A DNA stretch of 64,000 nucleotides from an uncultured Collinsella sp. (GTDB lineage Bacteria > Actinomycetota > Coriobacteriia > Coriobacteriales > Coriobacteriaceae), in NCBI GenBank assembly GCA_958433005.1, contig CAUAWV010000001.1:66813-130812 (forward strand). Direction: 5' to 3'. A program made the translations under genes and the position numbers. The notes beneath the pieces are model-generated. The model did no database searches, had not been told where the DNA came from, and saw only the letters and a list, made by a program, of their open reading frames with translations. How positions within the stretch are numbered: position 1 is the stretch's first letter; each line of letters starts with the position of its first letter. Shown here piece after piece: positions 56,038 to 64,000 of this stretch.

Positions 56038-56378
56038 CGGCAATTCGCCTCAATGTCAGCAATCATCGCGTCATACATATCATCTCGTACGGCATCCCAG
56101 TCTTCCGCAGATGATCCAGCTGGCGCAAAATCCGAAGCACGTAGCCCCAACGAAGAAAAAGCTAGGCCACACCCCTGCTCGGCCAGACTCTCCGCACGGG
56201 GCGCCTCGCGCTTATCCGCCACCATAAATCCCGGCAACGCTTGATGCTCGACAAGATAGACCCAAAGCGCGCGAATGGCATCGCTCGGCCCCAATCCATT
56301 GCGAGTTAGGACCGCATCGCCACCAGCTTTGAGCATAGGATCGATTCGTGTGTTGAGCTGCACCGTTGCTGTACCCAT
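56034..56378 (-). CDS. RelB/DinJ-family antitoxin
   Basis: 114 aa. N-terminal ribbon-helix-helix (VQLNTRIDPMLKAGGDAVLT, LGPSDAIRALWVYLV) as in RelB/DinJ antitoxins; the C-terminal half is flexible and acidic and would cover the toxin. GAGAGGAGCC precedes the ATG. Its stop overlaps the toxin start. The promoter contains a palindrome it probably binds. Confidence 0.85.
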   Translation of the reverse strand: MGTATVQLNTRIDPMLKAGGDAVLTRNGLGPSDAIRALWVYLVEHQALPGFMVADKREAPRAESLAEQGCGLAFSSLGLRASDFAPAGSSAEDWDAVRDDMYDAMIADIEANCR

Positions 56379-56391
56379 GGCGGCTCCTCTC

Positions 56392-56415
56392 TATTTGCTA
56401 GCAGTATAGCAAATA
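56392..56415 (-). promoter_or_regulatory. Operator of the toxin-antitoxin pair
   Basis: A perfect 9-bp inverted repeat TATTTGCTA/TAGCAAATA with a 6-nt centre, overlapping a TATACT -10 on the minus strand. Typical autoregulatory site for a ribbon-helix-helix antitoxin. Confidence 0.65.
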
Positions 56416-56525
56416 TGAAAAGCCATGCAAAAGGGCCCCGCCCACACACAGACGAGGCCCTATCGGATTTCTTGGGGTGGAAATGACACCCGTCACGTTA
56501 TCCAGAGCCCGAAATTGAAGAGGTA

Positions 56526-56579
56526 ATAAAGGCTGATTGGGGCGCATGTGATTCCATATGCCCTAATCAGCCTTTTTGA
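56526..56579. terminator. Terminator after purN
   Basis: Long near-perfect stem AAAGGCTGATTGGGGC paired with GCCCTAATCAGCCTTT around a CATATG-containing loop, with T's on both sides. It lies about 36 nt after the purN stop on the minus strand. The rest of 56416-56614 shows nothing else recognisable. Confidence 0.78.
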
Positions 56580-56614
56580 TCGTTTATGTTGTAAGGAAAA
56601 CCAAGCGAATCCTT

Positions 56615-57322
56615 TTACGCACAATGACGCGGCGCATCAATTGCCACCTTGCCGCTCTCCAGCACGTGGACGCGACCGTCGGCGAGCATTTGTACGACCT
56701 CGGGATACAGCACATGCTCGATCGCATGGATGTGCTCCTCGAGCGTGTCGACGTCCCAGCCCTCCTCAACAGCCAGCGCACGCTGGGCGATGATGGGGCC
56801 GTTGTCGTAGATCTCGTTGGCAAAGTGCACGGTCACGCCGGTCACCTTGACACCGCGAGCAAACGCATCGTCAATCGCATGGGCACCGGTAAAGCTCGGC
56901 AGCAGCGCCGGATGCAGGTTGACCACGCGATTGGGGAACGCCGCCAGCAGCGGCGTGTGCACCATGCGCATATAGCCGGCCATCACCACGTACTCGCAGC
57001 CGCGCTCGAGCAGCTCATGCGCGATGATCTCGTCAGCCGCGATGGGGTCGGCATAGACATCCTTGGACAGCGTGAGCGTCTGGATACCTGCACGCTCGGC
57101 ACGCTGCAGACCCTTGGCCGAAGGACGGCTCGACACCACGAGCTCAATCGAGGCATTGAGCTTGCCGGCGGCGATCAGGTCGATTAGCGCCTGCAGGTTG
57201 GTACCCGAACCGCTGATAAGCACGCCAATCTTAAGCGGCTCAGCCGTATCGGTTCCGGTCGGACGGGTATAGGGCACAAAGCCCAGGCCCTCGGCGGCGG
57301 TCATCTGCTCGTTAGCGCTCAT
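56615..57322 (-). CDS. purN: Phosphoribosylglycinamide formyltransferase
   Basis: 235 aa. Transfers formyl from 10-formyl-THF to GAR in purine synthesis. Motifs: IGVLISGSGTNLQALID (31-47), the active-site Asn-His-Asp set as NLHPALLPSF with upstream VMAGYMRMV, and DNGPIIAQ. The first ~30 residues are an extra extension before the usual start. It overlaps purM by 11 nt. Confidence 0.95.
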   Translation of the reverse strand: MSANEQMTAAEGLGFVPYTRPTGTDTAEPLKIGVLISGSGTNLQALIDLIAAGKLNASIELVVSSRPSAKGLQRAERAGIQTLTLSKDVYADPIAADEIIAHELLERGCEYVVMAGYMRMVHTPLLAAFPNRVVNLHPALLPSFTGAHAIDDAFARGVKVTGVTVHFANEIYDNGPIIAQRALAVEEGWDVDTLEEHIHAIEHVLYPEVVQMLADGRVHVLESGKVAIDAPRHCA

Positions 57323-58415
57323 CGGAGTACACGACCTTACCGGAGCCCTCGACGCACTCGCCCACGCGGAACGGCTTCTCGCCCAGCGCGACCAGGGCCT
57401 CGGTCACCGCGGCCTCGTCCTCGGGGGCGACGATCAGACACAGGCCGACGCCCATGTTGAAGGTCTTGCACGCCTCGTTGGGCGCGAGCTCAGCCTGGCG
57501 CGATACATAAGTGATGACGGGCGGAACGTCCCAGCCCATCTCGGCACCGTTACGGGTGACCACGGCGTCGACGTCGTCGGCAAGCGCGCGGTTGAGGTTC
57601 TCGGTGATGCCGCCGCCGGTGATGTGGGCGATGGCGTGCACCGGAGCGCCACCGCGCAGCAGCTCAAGAATCGGCTTGACGTAGATGCGCGTGGGGGCCA
57701 GCAGAGCGTCGGCCAGCGATGCGCCGGCGAGCTCCTCGAGCGGGCGGCTCAACTCCTCCGCCTTAGCGGCGGCCTCGGGCGTGCCCGGCTTGATGCCGTC
57801 GACGCCGATGACCTTGCGCACAAGCGAGTAGCCGTTGGAGTGCACGCCGGTGGAGGGCAGGCCCAGAATCACGTCGCCGGGGCGGACGTTCGCGGGATCG
57901 AGCATCTTGGGACGGTCGACGACGCCCACGGTAAAGCCGGCGAGATCGTAGTCGGCCGGAGCCATGACACCGGGGTGCTCGGCCATCTCGCCGCCCACAA
58001 GCGCGCAGCCTGCGAGCTTGCAGCCATCGGCCACGCCCTTGATGATCTTTGCCATGTGCTCGGCCTCAATGTGGCCGATGGCAACGTAGTCCAGGAAGAA
58101 CAGCGGCTCGGCGCCCGAAGCCAAAATATCGTTGACGCACATGGCGACCAAGTCCTGGCCCACCGTCTCGTGACGGTCCATGATCTGGGCGAGCACGAGT
58201 TTGGTGCCCACGCCGTCGGTACCGCTGATCAGAATCGGGTCTTCCATATCCTTGAGCGCGGCAGCCGAGAACAGGCCACCAAAGCCACCGATACCGCCGA
58301 TGACCTCGGGGCGGTTGGTGTCCTTAACCATTTGCTTAATAGCGTCGACGGCGCGGCCGCCCTCGGCGGTATCGACGCCGGCATCCTCATACGTCACATG
58401 CTTGCTGTCGCTCAT
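57312..58415 (-). CDS. purM: Phosphoribosylformylglycinamidine cyclo-ligase (AIR synthetase)
   Basis: 367 aa. Motifs: GGFGGLFSAAALKDMEDPIL near 44-63, SGTDGVGTKLVLAQ (64-77), CVNDILASGAEPLFFLDY (92-109), GCALVGGEMAEHPGV and the ATP-binding GGGITENLNRAL near the end. GAGAGGAAGG precedes the ATG. Operon purF-purM-purN is interrupted by a repeat between purF and purM. Confidence 0.96.
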   Translation of the reverse strand: MSDSKHVTYEDAGVDTAEGGRAVDAIKQMVKDTNRPEVIGGIGGFGGLFSAAALKDMEDPILISGTDGVGTKLVLAQIMDRHETVGQDLVAMCVNDILASGAEPLFFLDYVAIGHIEAEHMAKIIKGVADGCKLAGCALVGGEMAEHPGVMAPADYDLAGFTVGVVDRPKMLDPANVRPGDVILGLPSTGVHSNGYSLVRKVIGVDGIKPGTPEAAAKAEELSRPLEELAGASLADALLAPTRIYVKPILELLRGGAPVHAIAHITGGGITENLNRALADDVDAVVTRNGAEMGWDVPPVITYVSRQAELAPNEACKTFNMGVGLCLIVAPEDEAAVTEALVALGEKPFRVGECVEGSGKVVYSDER

Positions 58416-58536
58416 CTGAGCCTTCCTCTCCCACTACCGTTTGACGCACAGACGCCAACCGGTGCTCATAGTTGCCCTCAATTCGGCGCGCATCCTGACA
58501 ACGCGCGCCGCTCAATCAACAAAACAGCAGGTAAAA

Positions 58537-58574
58537 CCTACCAAAATAAACCTGTCCCTAAATGGCAGGTTTTA
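58537..58574 (-). repeat. GGGACAG-family element touching the purF stop codon
   Basis: On the minus strand: TAAAACCTGCCATTTAGGG followed by ACAGGTTTATTTTGGTAGG, the same element as at 46309. The first three bases are the TAA stop of purF. The two copies share orientation relative to their gene. Confidence 0.82.
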
Positions 58575-60242
58575 GGCCTCGCCGTGCTTCTCTTCCCAGC
58601 TGCGGTCGTCGTATTTCTCGACCACGGCGTCGTCGTCAAAATACAGCGGCTTATCCAGGTTGCGGGGCTTAAAGCCCTCCATAAACTTGTCGCGGCCAAA
58701 GCTCTCGGGAATCGCCACGGGATAACGGCCGGTAAAGCACGCATCGCAGTAGCCGCCCTTGGGCATGACCTTCAGCAGGCCCTCGACCGAAAGGAAGGCC
58801 AGCGAATCGGCGCCGATATACTCACAGATCTCCTCGACCGTCTTGTTGGCGCTGATGAGCTGCGACTGCACGTCGGTATCGATGCCGTAGAAGCACGGCC
58901 AGATGACCTCGGGCGAGTTGATGCGGATGTGAATCTCCTTGGCGCCGGCGTTGCGCAGCATCTTGACGAGCTGCACCATGGTGGTGCCGCGCACGATGGA
59001 GTCGTCGATGACGACCAGGCGCTTGCCCTCGATGTTGTCGCGCAGCGGGTTGAGCTTCATGCGCACGCCCATGGCGCGCAGCTCCTGCGTGGGCTCGATA
59101 AACGTACGGCCCACATAGCGATTCTTGATGAGGCCCTCGCCAAAGGGAATGCCGCTCTCGTGCGAATAGCCCTCCGCGGGCGGCAGACCGGAGTCGGGCA
59201 CGCCGATGACCAGGTCGGCCTCGACGGGCTCCTCGTGTGCCAGCTGACGACCCATGTCGTAGCGGCAGGCGTAGACGCTCTTGCCGTTCATGATGGAGTC
59301 GGGGCGAGCAAAGTAGACCTGCTCAAAGATGCAGTTGGCCGGTTCTTCGGCTGCAGGTACGCCCTGCTCGGATACCAGGCCCTCGGCGCTGATGCGCAAG
59401 ATCTCACCGGGACGGACGTCGCGGACGTACTCGGCGCCCACAATGTCGAGCGCGCAGGTCTCAGAGGCGACGACCCAGCCGCCGGCGCGCGTGACATGGG
59501 CGGCGGAATCGACCGTCGCGGCGTCGTCTTGCGACGGTAGCTGCGAAACGGATGCGGCATCTGCCTGGTCCAGGCCCTCGTCCACGAGCTTGCCTAGCAC
59601 CAGCGGGCGAATGCCGTGCGGATCGCGGAAAGCGTAGAGTGCCTGCTCGTTGATGAGCGTCATAGCGTAGCCGCCGCGCACGAGCTCCATGGTCTTGCGA
59701 ATGCCCTCGCGCAGATGACCCGTACGCTGGGTAAAGTAGCCGATAAGCTTGGTCGCGACCTCGGAGTCCGAATTGGAGAGGAACGGCACGCCCAGCTCGA
59801 TCAGCTGACGGCGCAGCTCGTCGGTGTTGACCAGAGTGCCGTTGTGAGCAAGTGCGATGATGACGCTGTTGATGGTAGAAAGATGCGGCTGCGAGGCTTC
59901 CCAGCTCTTGGCGCCGGCAGTGCCATAGCGCACGTGGCCCACGGCCAGCTGGCCGGAGAGCGTCGACAGGTCGGCGTTGGAGAACACGCGATCGAGCAGT
60001 CCCAGGTCTTTACGAACCATAACCGTGCCACCATCGCCCACGGCGATTCCCGCCGATTCCTGGCCGCGATGCTGCAACGCGCGCAGACCAAAGTACGTCA
60101 GCCGAGCCACATCGCGATCGGGTGCCCACACACCAAAGATGCCGCATTCCTCATGCAGCTGGTCGGAGTCCGGATCATACGTCGACATGGTCGTCACCTG
60201 TCCCGTGGCACGTTCGGCCGCGCGGATGGTTTCTTGAGACAT
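58572..60242 (-). CDS. purF: Amidophosphoribosyltransferase
   Basis: 556 aa. First step of purine synthesis: PRPP + glutamine. Catalytic Cys33 in EECGIFGVW becomes the N-terminus after propeptide removal; the start at 60242 (GAGGGG upstream) predicts a 32-residue propeptide, longer than the usual 10-16. ATG at 60188 would give a shorter one. Later motifs RDPHGIRPL, PRPP loop VVIDDSIVRGTT and KYVGRTFI-type NRYVGRTFI are intact. An acidic insert (about 235-262, LPSQDDAATVDSA) is unusual. Confidence 0.96.
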   Translation of the reverse strand: MSQETIRAAERATGQVTTMSTYDPDSDQLHEECGIFGVWAPDRDVARLTYFGLRALQHRGQESAGIAVGDGGTVMVRKDLGLLDRVFSNADLSTLSGQLAVGHVRYGTAGAKSWEASQPHLSTINSVIIALAHNGTLVNTDELRRQLIELGVPFLSNSDSEVATKLIGYFTQRTGHLREGIRKTMELVRGGYAMTLINEQALYAFRDPHGIRPLVLGKLVDEGLDQADAASVSQLPSQDDAATVDSAAHVTRAGGWVVASETCALDIVGAEYVRDVRPGEILRISAEGLVSEQGVPAAEEPANCIFEQVYFARPDSIMNGKSVYACRYDMGRQLAHEEPVEADLVIGVPDSGLPPAEGYSHESGIPFGEGLIKNRYVGRTFIEPTQELRAMGVRMKLNPLRDNIEGKRLVVIDDSIVRGTTMVQLVKMLRNAGAKEIHIRINSPEVIWPCFYGIDTDVQSQLISANKTVEEICEYIGADSLAFLSVEGLLKVMPKGGYCDACFTGRYPVAIPESFGRDKFMEGFKPRNLDKPLYFDDDAVVEKYDDRSWEEKHGEA

Positions 60243-60283
60243 GGCATCCCCTCAGAGCCTCGTTATTTGGCGTTACCCGCCCT

Positions 60284-60289
60284 ATTATA
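60284..60289 (-). promoter_or_regulatory. Promoter -10 element for purF
   Basis: A perfect TATAAT (minus strand), about 42 nt before the purF start. No good -35. Confidence 0.5.
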
Positions 60290-60325
60290 CGCACGGCAAG
60301 ACAAGCACTCCCGCGCATGAGCAGC

Positions 60326-60354
60326 GCTTTTTAAAAGCCCACCGAGCTTATAAT
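60326..60354 (+). promoter_or_regulatory. Candidate promoter for the CmpB-family gene
   Basis: TATAAT (60349-60354) preceded by the perfect palindrome GCTTTTTAAAAGC (60326-60338) that may overlap a weak -35. If used, the gene has a leader of about 180 nt (60361-60539) in which I recognise no gene or riboswitch. Confidence 0.4.
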
Positions 60355-60539
60355 CCGTTTTGCGGCCAAACATTTTATTGGGGAACCCGCCCTCGGGGCC
60401 AACGATCCCGCATGCTTCCGTCGCGACGCGTCTCGCCCACCGTTAGGGCCTACATTGCTGCAATTGGGCCATTCGTCCTGTCTTTTAGCAGGTCGGCGGC
60501 GTATCCTTGTAGCCTAGGACAAAACGAGAAAGGTTCTGT

Positions 60540-61769
60540 ATGGATCGAAACGAACTCGACCCCAGCGTCCCCAGCGCCACGGAGGTCAAGAAGATCCCCC
60601 TCATCATTAAGGTGTACGCCGTCCTGTGCATCCTGTCCGGTGTTGGTACGCTCCCGTCGGTCGGCGCCTTTATGTGGCAGGTCATCACCGCACTCATCAA
60701 CGGCAACGCCGCCGCCAAACTCGGCGACAACACGCTCGTCGCGGTCGGCCTTATCGTCGCCGGCATCATGCTCTCGGCGGCGAGCGCGGTCATCTTAATC
60801 ATCTTCGGCCTGGACCTCATCAAGGACCAGCGCCGCAACGCCGCGCGCCTGTCCTATATCCTTATCGCATTTACCGTCATTGAGCTTTTGGTCGACGTGA
60901 TGCTCCAGGGTATCGGACCGTTCTTGCTGCGCCCCGCCATCCAGCTCGGCATCCTCGTCGCGCTTTCGGCCACCGTCGACCCCACGCTTCGTCAGGAGCG
61001 CGAGCTGCAGCGCCGCCTGCAGGAGATGCTCGATCGCGACGCCGCCGCCGAGGGCATGCTCGGCCGCGATGAGACCGGCGAAGGCTACATCAAGCTCAAC
61101 TACTTCAACCTGTTCTGGGTATTCTTTGTCTGCTGCGTGCTGGGCCTCATCCTGGAGGACATCTGGCATATGACGGTCGACGACCCGGGCGTCTACCAGA
61201 ACCGCGCCGGCATGCTGTTTGGCCCCTTCAGCCCCATCTACGGATTTGGCGCCGTACTCATGACCATGGTGCTCAACCGCTTCTACAAAAAGAACCCCAT
61301 CATTATCTTTTTGGTGAGCGCCCTACTTGGCGCAAGCTTTGAGGTGTTCGTGGGCTGGTTTATGCAGACCTCGTTCGGTGTGGTCTCGTGGAGCTACTCG
61401 CATATGAAGCTCTTTGGCATGCCCGATCCACTCGCCGTGCTTACGGGCGGACGCACCTGCACAGGCTTCGCCTGCCTGTGGGGCCTGGGCGGACTCATCT
61501 GGATCAAGCTGCTGCTGCCAAGATTGCTCAAGCTCATTAACATGATTCCCTGGAAGAGTCGTTACTCAGCCACCGTCATCTTTACCATCATCATGCTGGT
61601 CGACGGCGTCATGACGCTGCAATCGCTCGACTACTGGTATCAGCGCGTCAACGGCACGGTCAACGATATTCCCGTTGCGCAGTTCTACGGCACGTACTTC
61701 GATAATGAATACATGGAAAATCGCTTCCAGAGCATGACCATGAGCCCCAAGGACGCCACACGCGTATAG
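60540..61769 (+). CDS. Putative ABC-transporter type IV membrane protein (CmpB-like)
   Basis: 409 aa. About four helices in the first 130 residues, a short charged linker with DPTLRQERELQRRLQEMLDR, then a second membrane half (about 185-360) with GMLFGPFSPIYGFGAVLMT, the signature of the ABC_trans_CmpB family (Pfam PF06541). The family is common in Gram-positive gut anaerobes; transport has not been shown and the name is provisional. No ATPase is adjacent. 'GAAAGG' precedes the ATG. Confidence 0.8.
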   Translation: MDRNELDPSVPSATEVKKIPLIIKVYAVLCILSGVGTLPSVGAFMWQVITALINGNAAAKLGDNTLVAVGLIVAGIMLSAASAVILIIFGLDLIKDQRRNAARLSYILIAFTVIELLVDVMLQGIGPFLLRPAIQLGILVALSATVDPTLRQERELQRRLQEMLDRDAAAEGMLGRDETGEGYIKLNYFNLFWVFFVCCVLGLILEDIWHMTVDDPGVYQNRAGMLFGPFSPIYGFGAVLMTMVLNRFYKKNPIIIFLVSALLGASFEVFVGWFMQTSFGVVSWSYSHMKLFGMPDPLAVLTGGRTCTGFACLWGLGGLIWIKLLLPRLLKLINMIPWKSRYSATVIFTIIMLVDGVMTLQSLDYWYQRVNGTVNDIPVAQFYGTYFDNEYMENRFQSMTMSPKDATRV

Positions 61770-61807
61770 CGCTGGCGCTGCTGCAGGTCGGTTCCAACGG
61801 ACAAGTA

Positions 61808-61850
61808 AGCCCGCTGGCAGTTCAATCTAACTGCCAGCGGGCTCTTGCTA
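61808..61850 (+). terminator. Strong terminator after the CmpB-family gene
   Basis: Perfect 15-bp stem AGCCCGCTGGCAGTT/AACTGCCAGCGGGCT with a 6-nt loop and a short T-rich tail. Confidence 0.8.
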
Positions 61851-61878
61851 CAGATGGGCTCGAATCGATCGCAAATCC

Positions 61879-62295
61879 CTATGCCTCGCGCTCTACCTCG
61901 TTCACGCATTCATTCTTGATGGTGCCGACAAGCGACTGCAGAGCATCGACCACGTGCGGACGAATGTCTCCGCCAATGAGCACGAGCATGATATCGTCGC
62001 CCACGGAAAGCTCGCCGCTCGCTAGCCACACGCGCACATAGCCGATGCCTGGCATCGCGCGCGTGGCTTCAATAGCAGACCGCACCTTTTCGGCGTCGTA
62101 GTCAAAGACCATGCCTCCCACCCTGTGGCCCGGCGCCACGCCATCGGTCTCGACTCCGCGCACCTCGGCCTTGGGCGTCGCACGCACCACACCGTTATGC
62201 GTCAGATACATACCGCACGCAGGCGCCGACGAATCGGCTTTGGCCTCGCGCAGCCAAGCATCAATCGAAGGCATCGTTTTGCCATTCTCGAGCAT
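61879..62295 (-). CDS. MoaE-like protein (molybdopterin synthase large-subunit fold)
   Basis: 138 aa from the ATG at 62295 (GGAGG upstream). Matches MoaE in layout: an early beta-rich region (CGMYLTHNGVVRA), EKVRSAIEATRAM, then ELSVGDDIMLVLIGGDIRPHVVDAL and VGTIKNECVNEVE. The lysine of the IDxIK active-site motif is kept (VGTIKNE), but the second C-terminal Lys and the usual HR pair before the helix are altered. No moaD or other cofactor genes are nearby. May be a diverged paralogue. Confidence 0.65.
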   Translation of the reverse strand: MLENGKTMPSIDAWLREAKADSSAPACGMYLTHNGVVRATPKAEVRGVETDGVAPGHRVGGMVFDYDAEKVRSAIEATRAMPGIGYVRVWLASGELSVGDDIMLVLIGGDIRPHVVDALQSLVGTIKNECVNEVEREA

Positions 62296-62363
62296 CATTT
62301 CCTCCTTTTACCGTCATCGAGCAGCTCATTTGGGACGGGGCTCTTTTAGCTACTCTTAACAAT

Positions 62364-63368
62364 CTATTCCTCGACCGGCGTGAGCACCATGACGGCGCGC
62401 GTATTGCTAAATGACAGCGAGCGACAGGTCACGAGCGTCACGACCTTGGTTGCCGAGGCAGCGCGATCGCCTGCATCACTCGCCACTGCCGAAGCACCGT
62501 CGAGCATCTCGGACAGGTAGTTCTTGAGCCCGTCGTCACCCTCAAAATTAAGCGTGCGCGCCTTGGCATACGTATCCTCGACGACCTTGGTCGCCAGCGG
62601 TCGCAGCTTATACGTTGCATCGCGCGTGATGTAATACACGTACTCGATGCTATCGAATGTCGCTTGGTCGGTGGTGTCCGAAATCACGTTGAACATCGAC
62701 CCGTCATTCATGTGGTGGCCGTAGATCGTGGTCTGCTGGTCAACCATTCCCGGCGCGGTGTCATCGCTATCCAGGAAAATGGCCCCGGACGCATTGGCCG
62801 TACCGTCGAACAGCGTGTTGAGGTATTTGGAGTTGTTGTTGGTCTGCACCACGGGATAGTTGATGTTGGTTCCCGGCACGTAAATCCAACCCACAATCTC
62901 GGGGTTTGTCTGAGCAAGCGCATCGAAGTCGATAATCGGCACGCCGCTAGCGTCCTTATCGCTTACATATTGCTTCTCGATTTTCTGGTATGAATCGCTC
63001 GCCTGCTTATAGCCAATCTGAGCATTGATAAAGATGGCGGCGGCGGCGACAATCAGACCGATGCCCACGATGATGAGCAGAATGGGGGTGATGGAGCGGC
63101 GCTTCTTACGCGGCGGCTCGGTGTAGCTGGACGGAGCGCCGCTCGGTTGCCTCGTCGTCCGGGTCCGCTTCTTTGCCGTGCCATATGACGAGGGGCGATA
63201 CGCAGCCGGCGTATCCTGACGGCGATGGGACGTCGGCGTTACGGGGCGCGGCGCACGAGCCTGTTGAGGAGAGGATGCCCGACCCTGCTGCATGGAGCGG
63301 GCCGATCCCGACTTGGATGGATCGGGGATCTGAGAAGCCGAGAAACGTTTTCCCTGATAGTCGGACAT
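62364..63368 (-). CDS. Class B sortase
   Basis: 334 aa. A long Ser/Pro/Arg-rich cytoplasmic tail (1-92), one membrane helix (about 93-116), then the sortase B barrel. Catalytic residues: His218 in TIYGHHMNDGSMF, Cys315 in LVTCRS and Arg324 in FSNTRAV. Sortase B enzymes attach surface proteins or pilus parts to peptidoglycan. A 90-residue cytoplasmic extension is unusual. No sortase-substrate gene with an LPxTG-like tail is seen next to it. Confidence 0.92.
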   Translation of the reverse strand: MSDYQGKRFSASQIPDPSKSGSARSMQQGRASSPQQARAPRPVTPTSHRRQDTPAAYRPSSYGTAKKRTRTTRQPSGAPSSYTEPPRKKRRSITPILLIIVGIGLIVAAAAIFINAQIGYKQASDSYQKIEKQYVSDKDASGVPIIDFDALAQTNPEIVGWIYVPGTNINYPVVQTNNNSKYLNTLFDGTANASGAIFLDSDDTAPGMVDQQTTIYGHHMNDGSMFNVISDTTDQATFDSIEYVYYITRDATYKLRPLATKVVEDTYAKARTLNFEGDDGLKNYLSEMLDGASAVASDAGDRAASATKVVTLVTCRSLSFSNTRAVMVLTPVEE

Positions 63369-63404
63369 GACTCTCCCTATGATTACAGCGGAATGGCAAG
63401 CCGC

Positions 63405-63869
63405 TTAGGCGTCGGCCATCTCCTGCTTCATTTTCTCGATAACCTTGCGGTACTCGGGGTCGCAAGCACCCAGAATCTGCGTGGCATAGATGGCGGCGTT
63501 CTTGGCACCGTTGATGGCAACGCAGGCCACGGGCACGCCCGAAGGCATCTGCACCATCGACAGCAGCGAATCCATACCGCCCAGGTCACTCGTCTTCATA
63601 GGCACGCCGATAACCGGCAGCGGCGTAAAGGCAGCCACGACACCACCCAAGTGGGCGGCCTTGCCGGCAGCGGCGATAATCACTTTGATACCGCGATCGG
63701 CGGCAGTCGAAGCCCACTCGTGGACCTTCGCCGGTGTGCGGTGTGCGCTCGCAATGACAAGCTCATAGGGCACGCCCAGCGCCTCGAGCTCGGCGGTGCA
63801 ACCTTCCATAACACCCAGATCGGACTTGGAGCCCATGATGATCCCGACAACCGGCTTTTGATCTGCCAT
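63405..63869 (-). CDS. purE: N5-carboxyaminoimidazole ribonucleotide mutase
   Basis: 154 aa from the ATG at 63869 (AGGAGG 10 nt upstream). Motifs: GIIMGSKSDLGVM (9-21), SAHRTP (41-46), AAAGKAAHLGGVVA (66-79) and GMDSLLSMVQMPSGVPVA (98-115). This is the bacterial class I (N5-CAIR mutase) type, which normally needs PurK; none is in the window. Catalyses the carboxylation step of purine synthesis. Confidence 0.96.
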   Translation of the reverse strand: MADQKPVVGIIMGSKSDLGVMEGCTAELEALGVPYELVIASAHRTPAKVHEWASTAADRGIKVIIAAAGKAAHLGGVVAAFTPLPVIGVPMKTSDLGGMDSLLSMVQMPSGVPVACVAINGAKNAAIYATQILGACDPEYRKVIEKMKQEMADA

Positions 63870-63920
63870 AAACAAAGACCTCCTGTTGAGAGCGGTGACG
63901 CGGCCAATCCGCGACCCTTA

Positions 63921-63938
63921 ACTACTGAGAGTAGTATA
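63921..63938 (-). promoter_or_regulatory. Promoter and initiation-site palindrome for purE
   Basis: TATACT (63933-63938, minus strand) overlaps the perfect inverted repeat ACTACT-GAG-AGTAGT (63921-63935). The palindrome would lie at the transcript start and could be an operator for a purine regulator. A possible diverged GGGACAG-type repeat (about 63950-63985, with CTTTGTGGTGG) lies further upstream. Confidence 0.5.
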
Positions 63939-64000
63939 GCTGCTCCCGTCCCTGCGGTCTTTGTGGTGGCGGCTGAGCCTTTCCCTCGGGAACTGGACTT

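Overview
The window reads as a chromosomal segment of a high-GC anaerobic actinobacterium. The best fit by gene content, protein style and repeat types is the Coriobacteriia, most likely a gut Collinsella or close relative (inference; no 16S gene is present). Supporting features are an Ech-type energy-converting [NiFe] hydrogenase, an NfnAB bifurcating transhydrogenase, an enoate-reductase-type flavoenzyme, a LuxR/MFS module, a class B sortase, a TTG/GTG start here and there, and very many palindromic intergenic repeats. No prophage, rRNA, CRISPR array or complete insertion sequence is seen.

Layout. 0-8.8 kb: a partial PRC-barrel protein, a membrane-anchored polysaccharide-deacetylase-like protein with altered catalytic residues, a YtxH/PRC pair, a possible cyanophycin-synthetase-like N-domain protein, CNNM/HlyC and hemolysin III membrane proteins, an alpha/beta hydrolase and a DUF362 ferredoxin-like protein. 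9-18 kb: an FtsX-type ABC exporter, then an ABC-2 exporter (two permeases and an ATPase) divergent from a two-component system. 18.6-24.2 kb: a five-gene Ech hydrogenase operon in which echA and echB are fused. 24.4-33.2 kb: an orphan HTH protein, an enoate reductase/FadH homologue, initiator tRNA, coaX, a biotin-ligase-like protein, a folP-folK fusion, a sirtuin and exonuclease III.

33.7-42.7 kb: an ECF S-component-like protein, a module of two MFS carriers plus an amidohydrolase under a divergent LuxR regulator, and an ECF energising unit (EcfT plus a double-ATPase EcfA). 42.9-48.9 kb: glmU-prs-pth and nfnAB. 49-54.9 kb: a cytidylate-kinase-like protein, a polar amino-acid ABC importer, YqeY and a parvulin-type PPIase. 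55-64 kb: a lone PTS EIIA, a RelB-like/PIN toxin-antitoxin pair, purN-purM-purF, a CmpB-family membrane protein, a MoaE-like protein, sortase B and purE.

The most unusual content is non-coding. At least six sequence-unrelated families of palindromic repeats occupy the intergenic DNA. (i) A GGGACAG-core family sits within about 0-15 nt of stop codons in most cases, and in pth and purF the stop codon itself matches the start of the element. (ii) Composite 150-230 bp elements at 18.0-18.5 and 33.2-33.7 kb have 27-31 bp arms and a shared ACCGCAGG hairpin. (iii) There is a tandem pair based on CTCAATCTGTAACA and (iv) a tandem pair based on TATTCCTCAAAA. (v) A 189-bp inverted-repeat element lies in frame inside the EcfA linker. 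(vi) A nested hairpin lies next to yqeY. Energy metabolism is joined by Ech (ferredoxin/H+/H2) and Nfn (ferredoxin/NADH/NADPH), which together suggest a ferredoxin-centred fermentative anaerobe.
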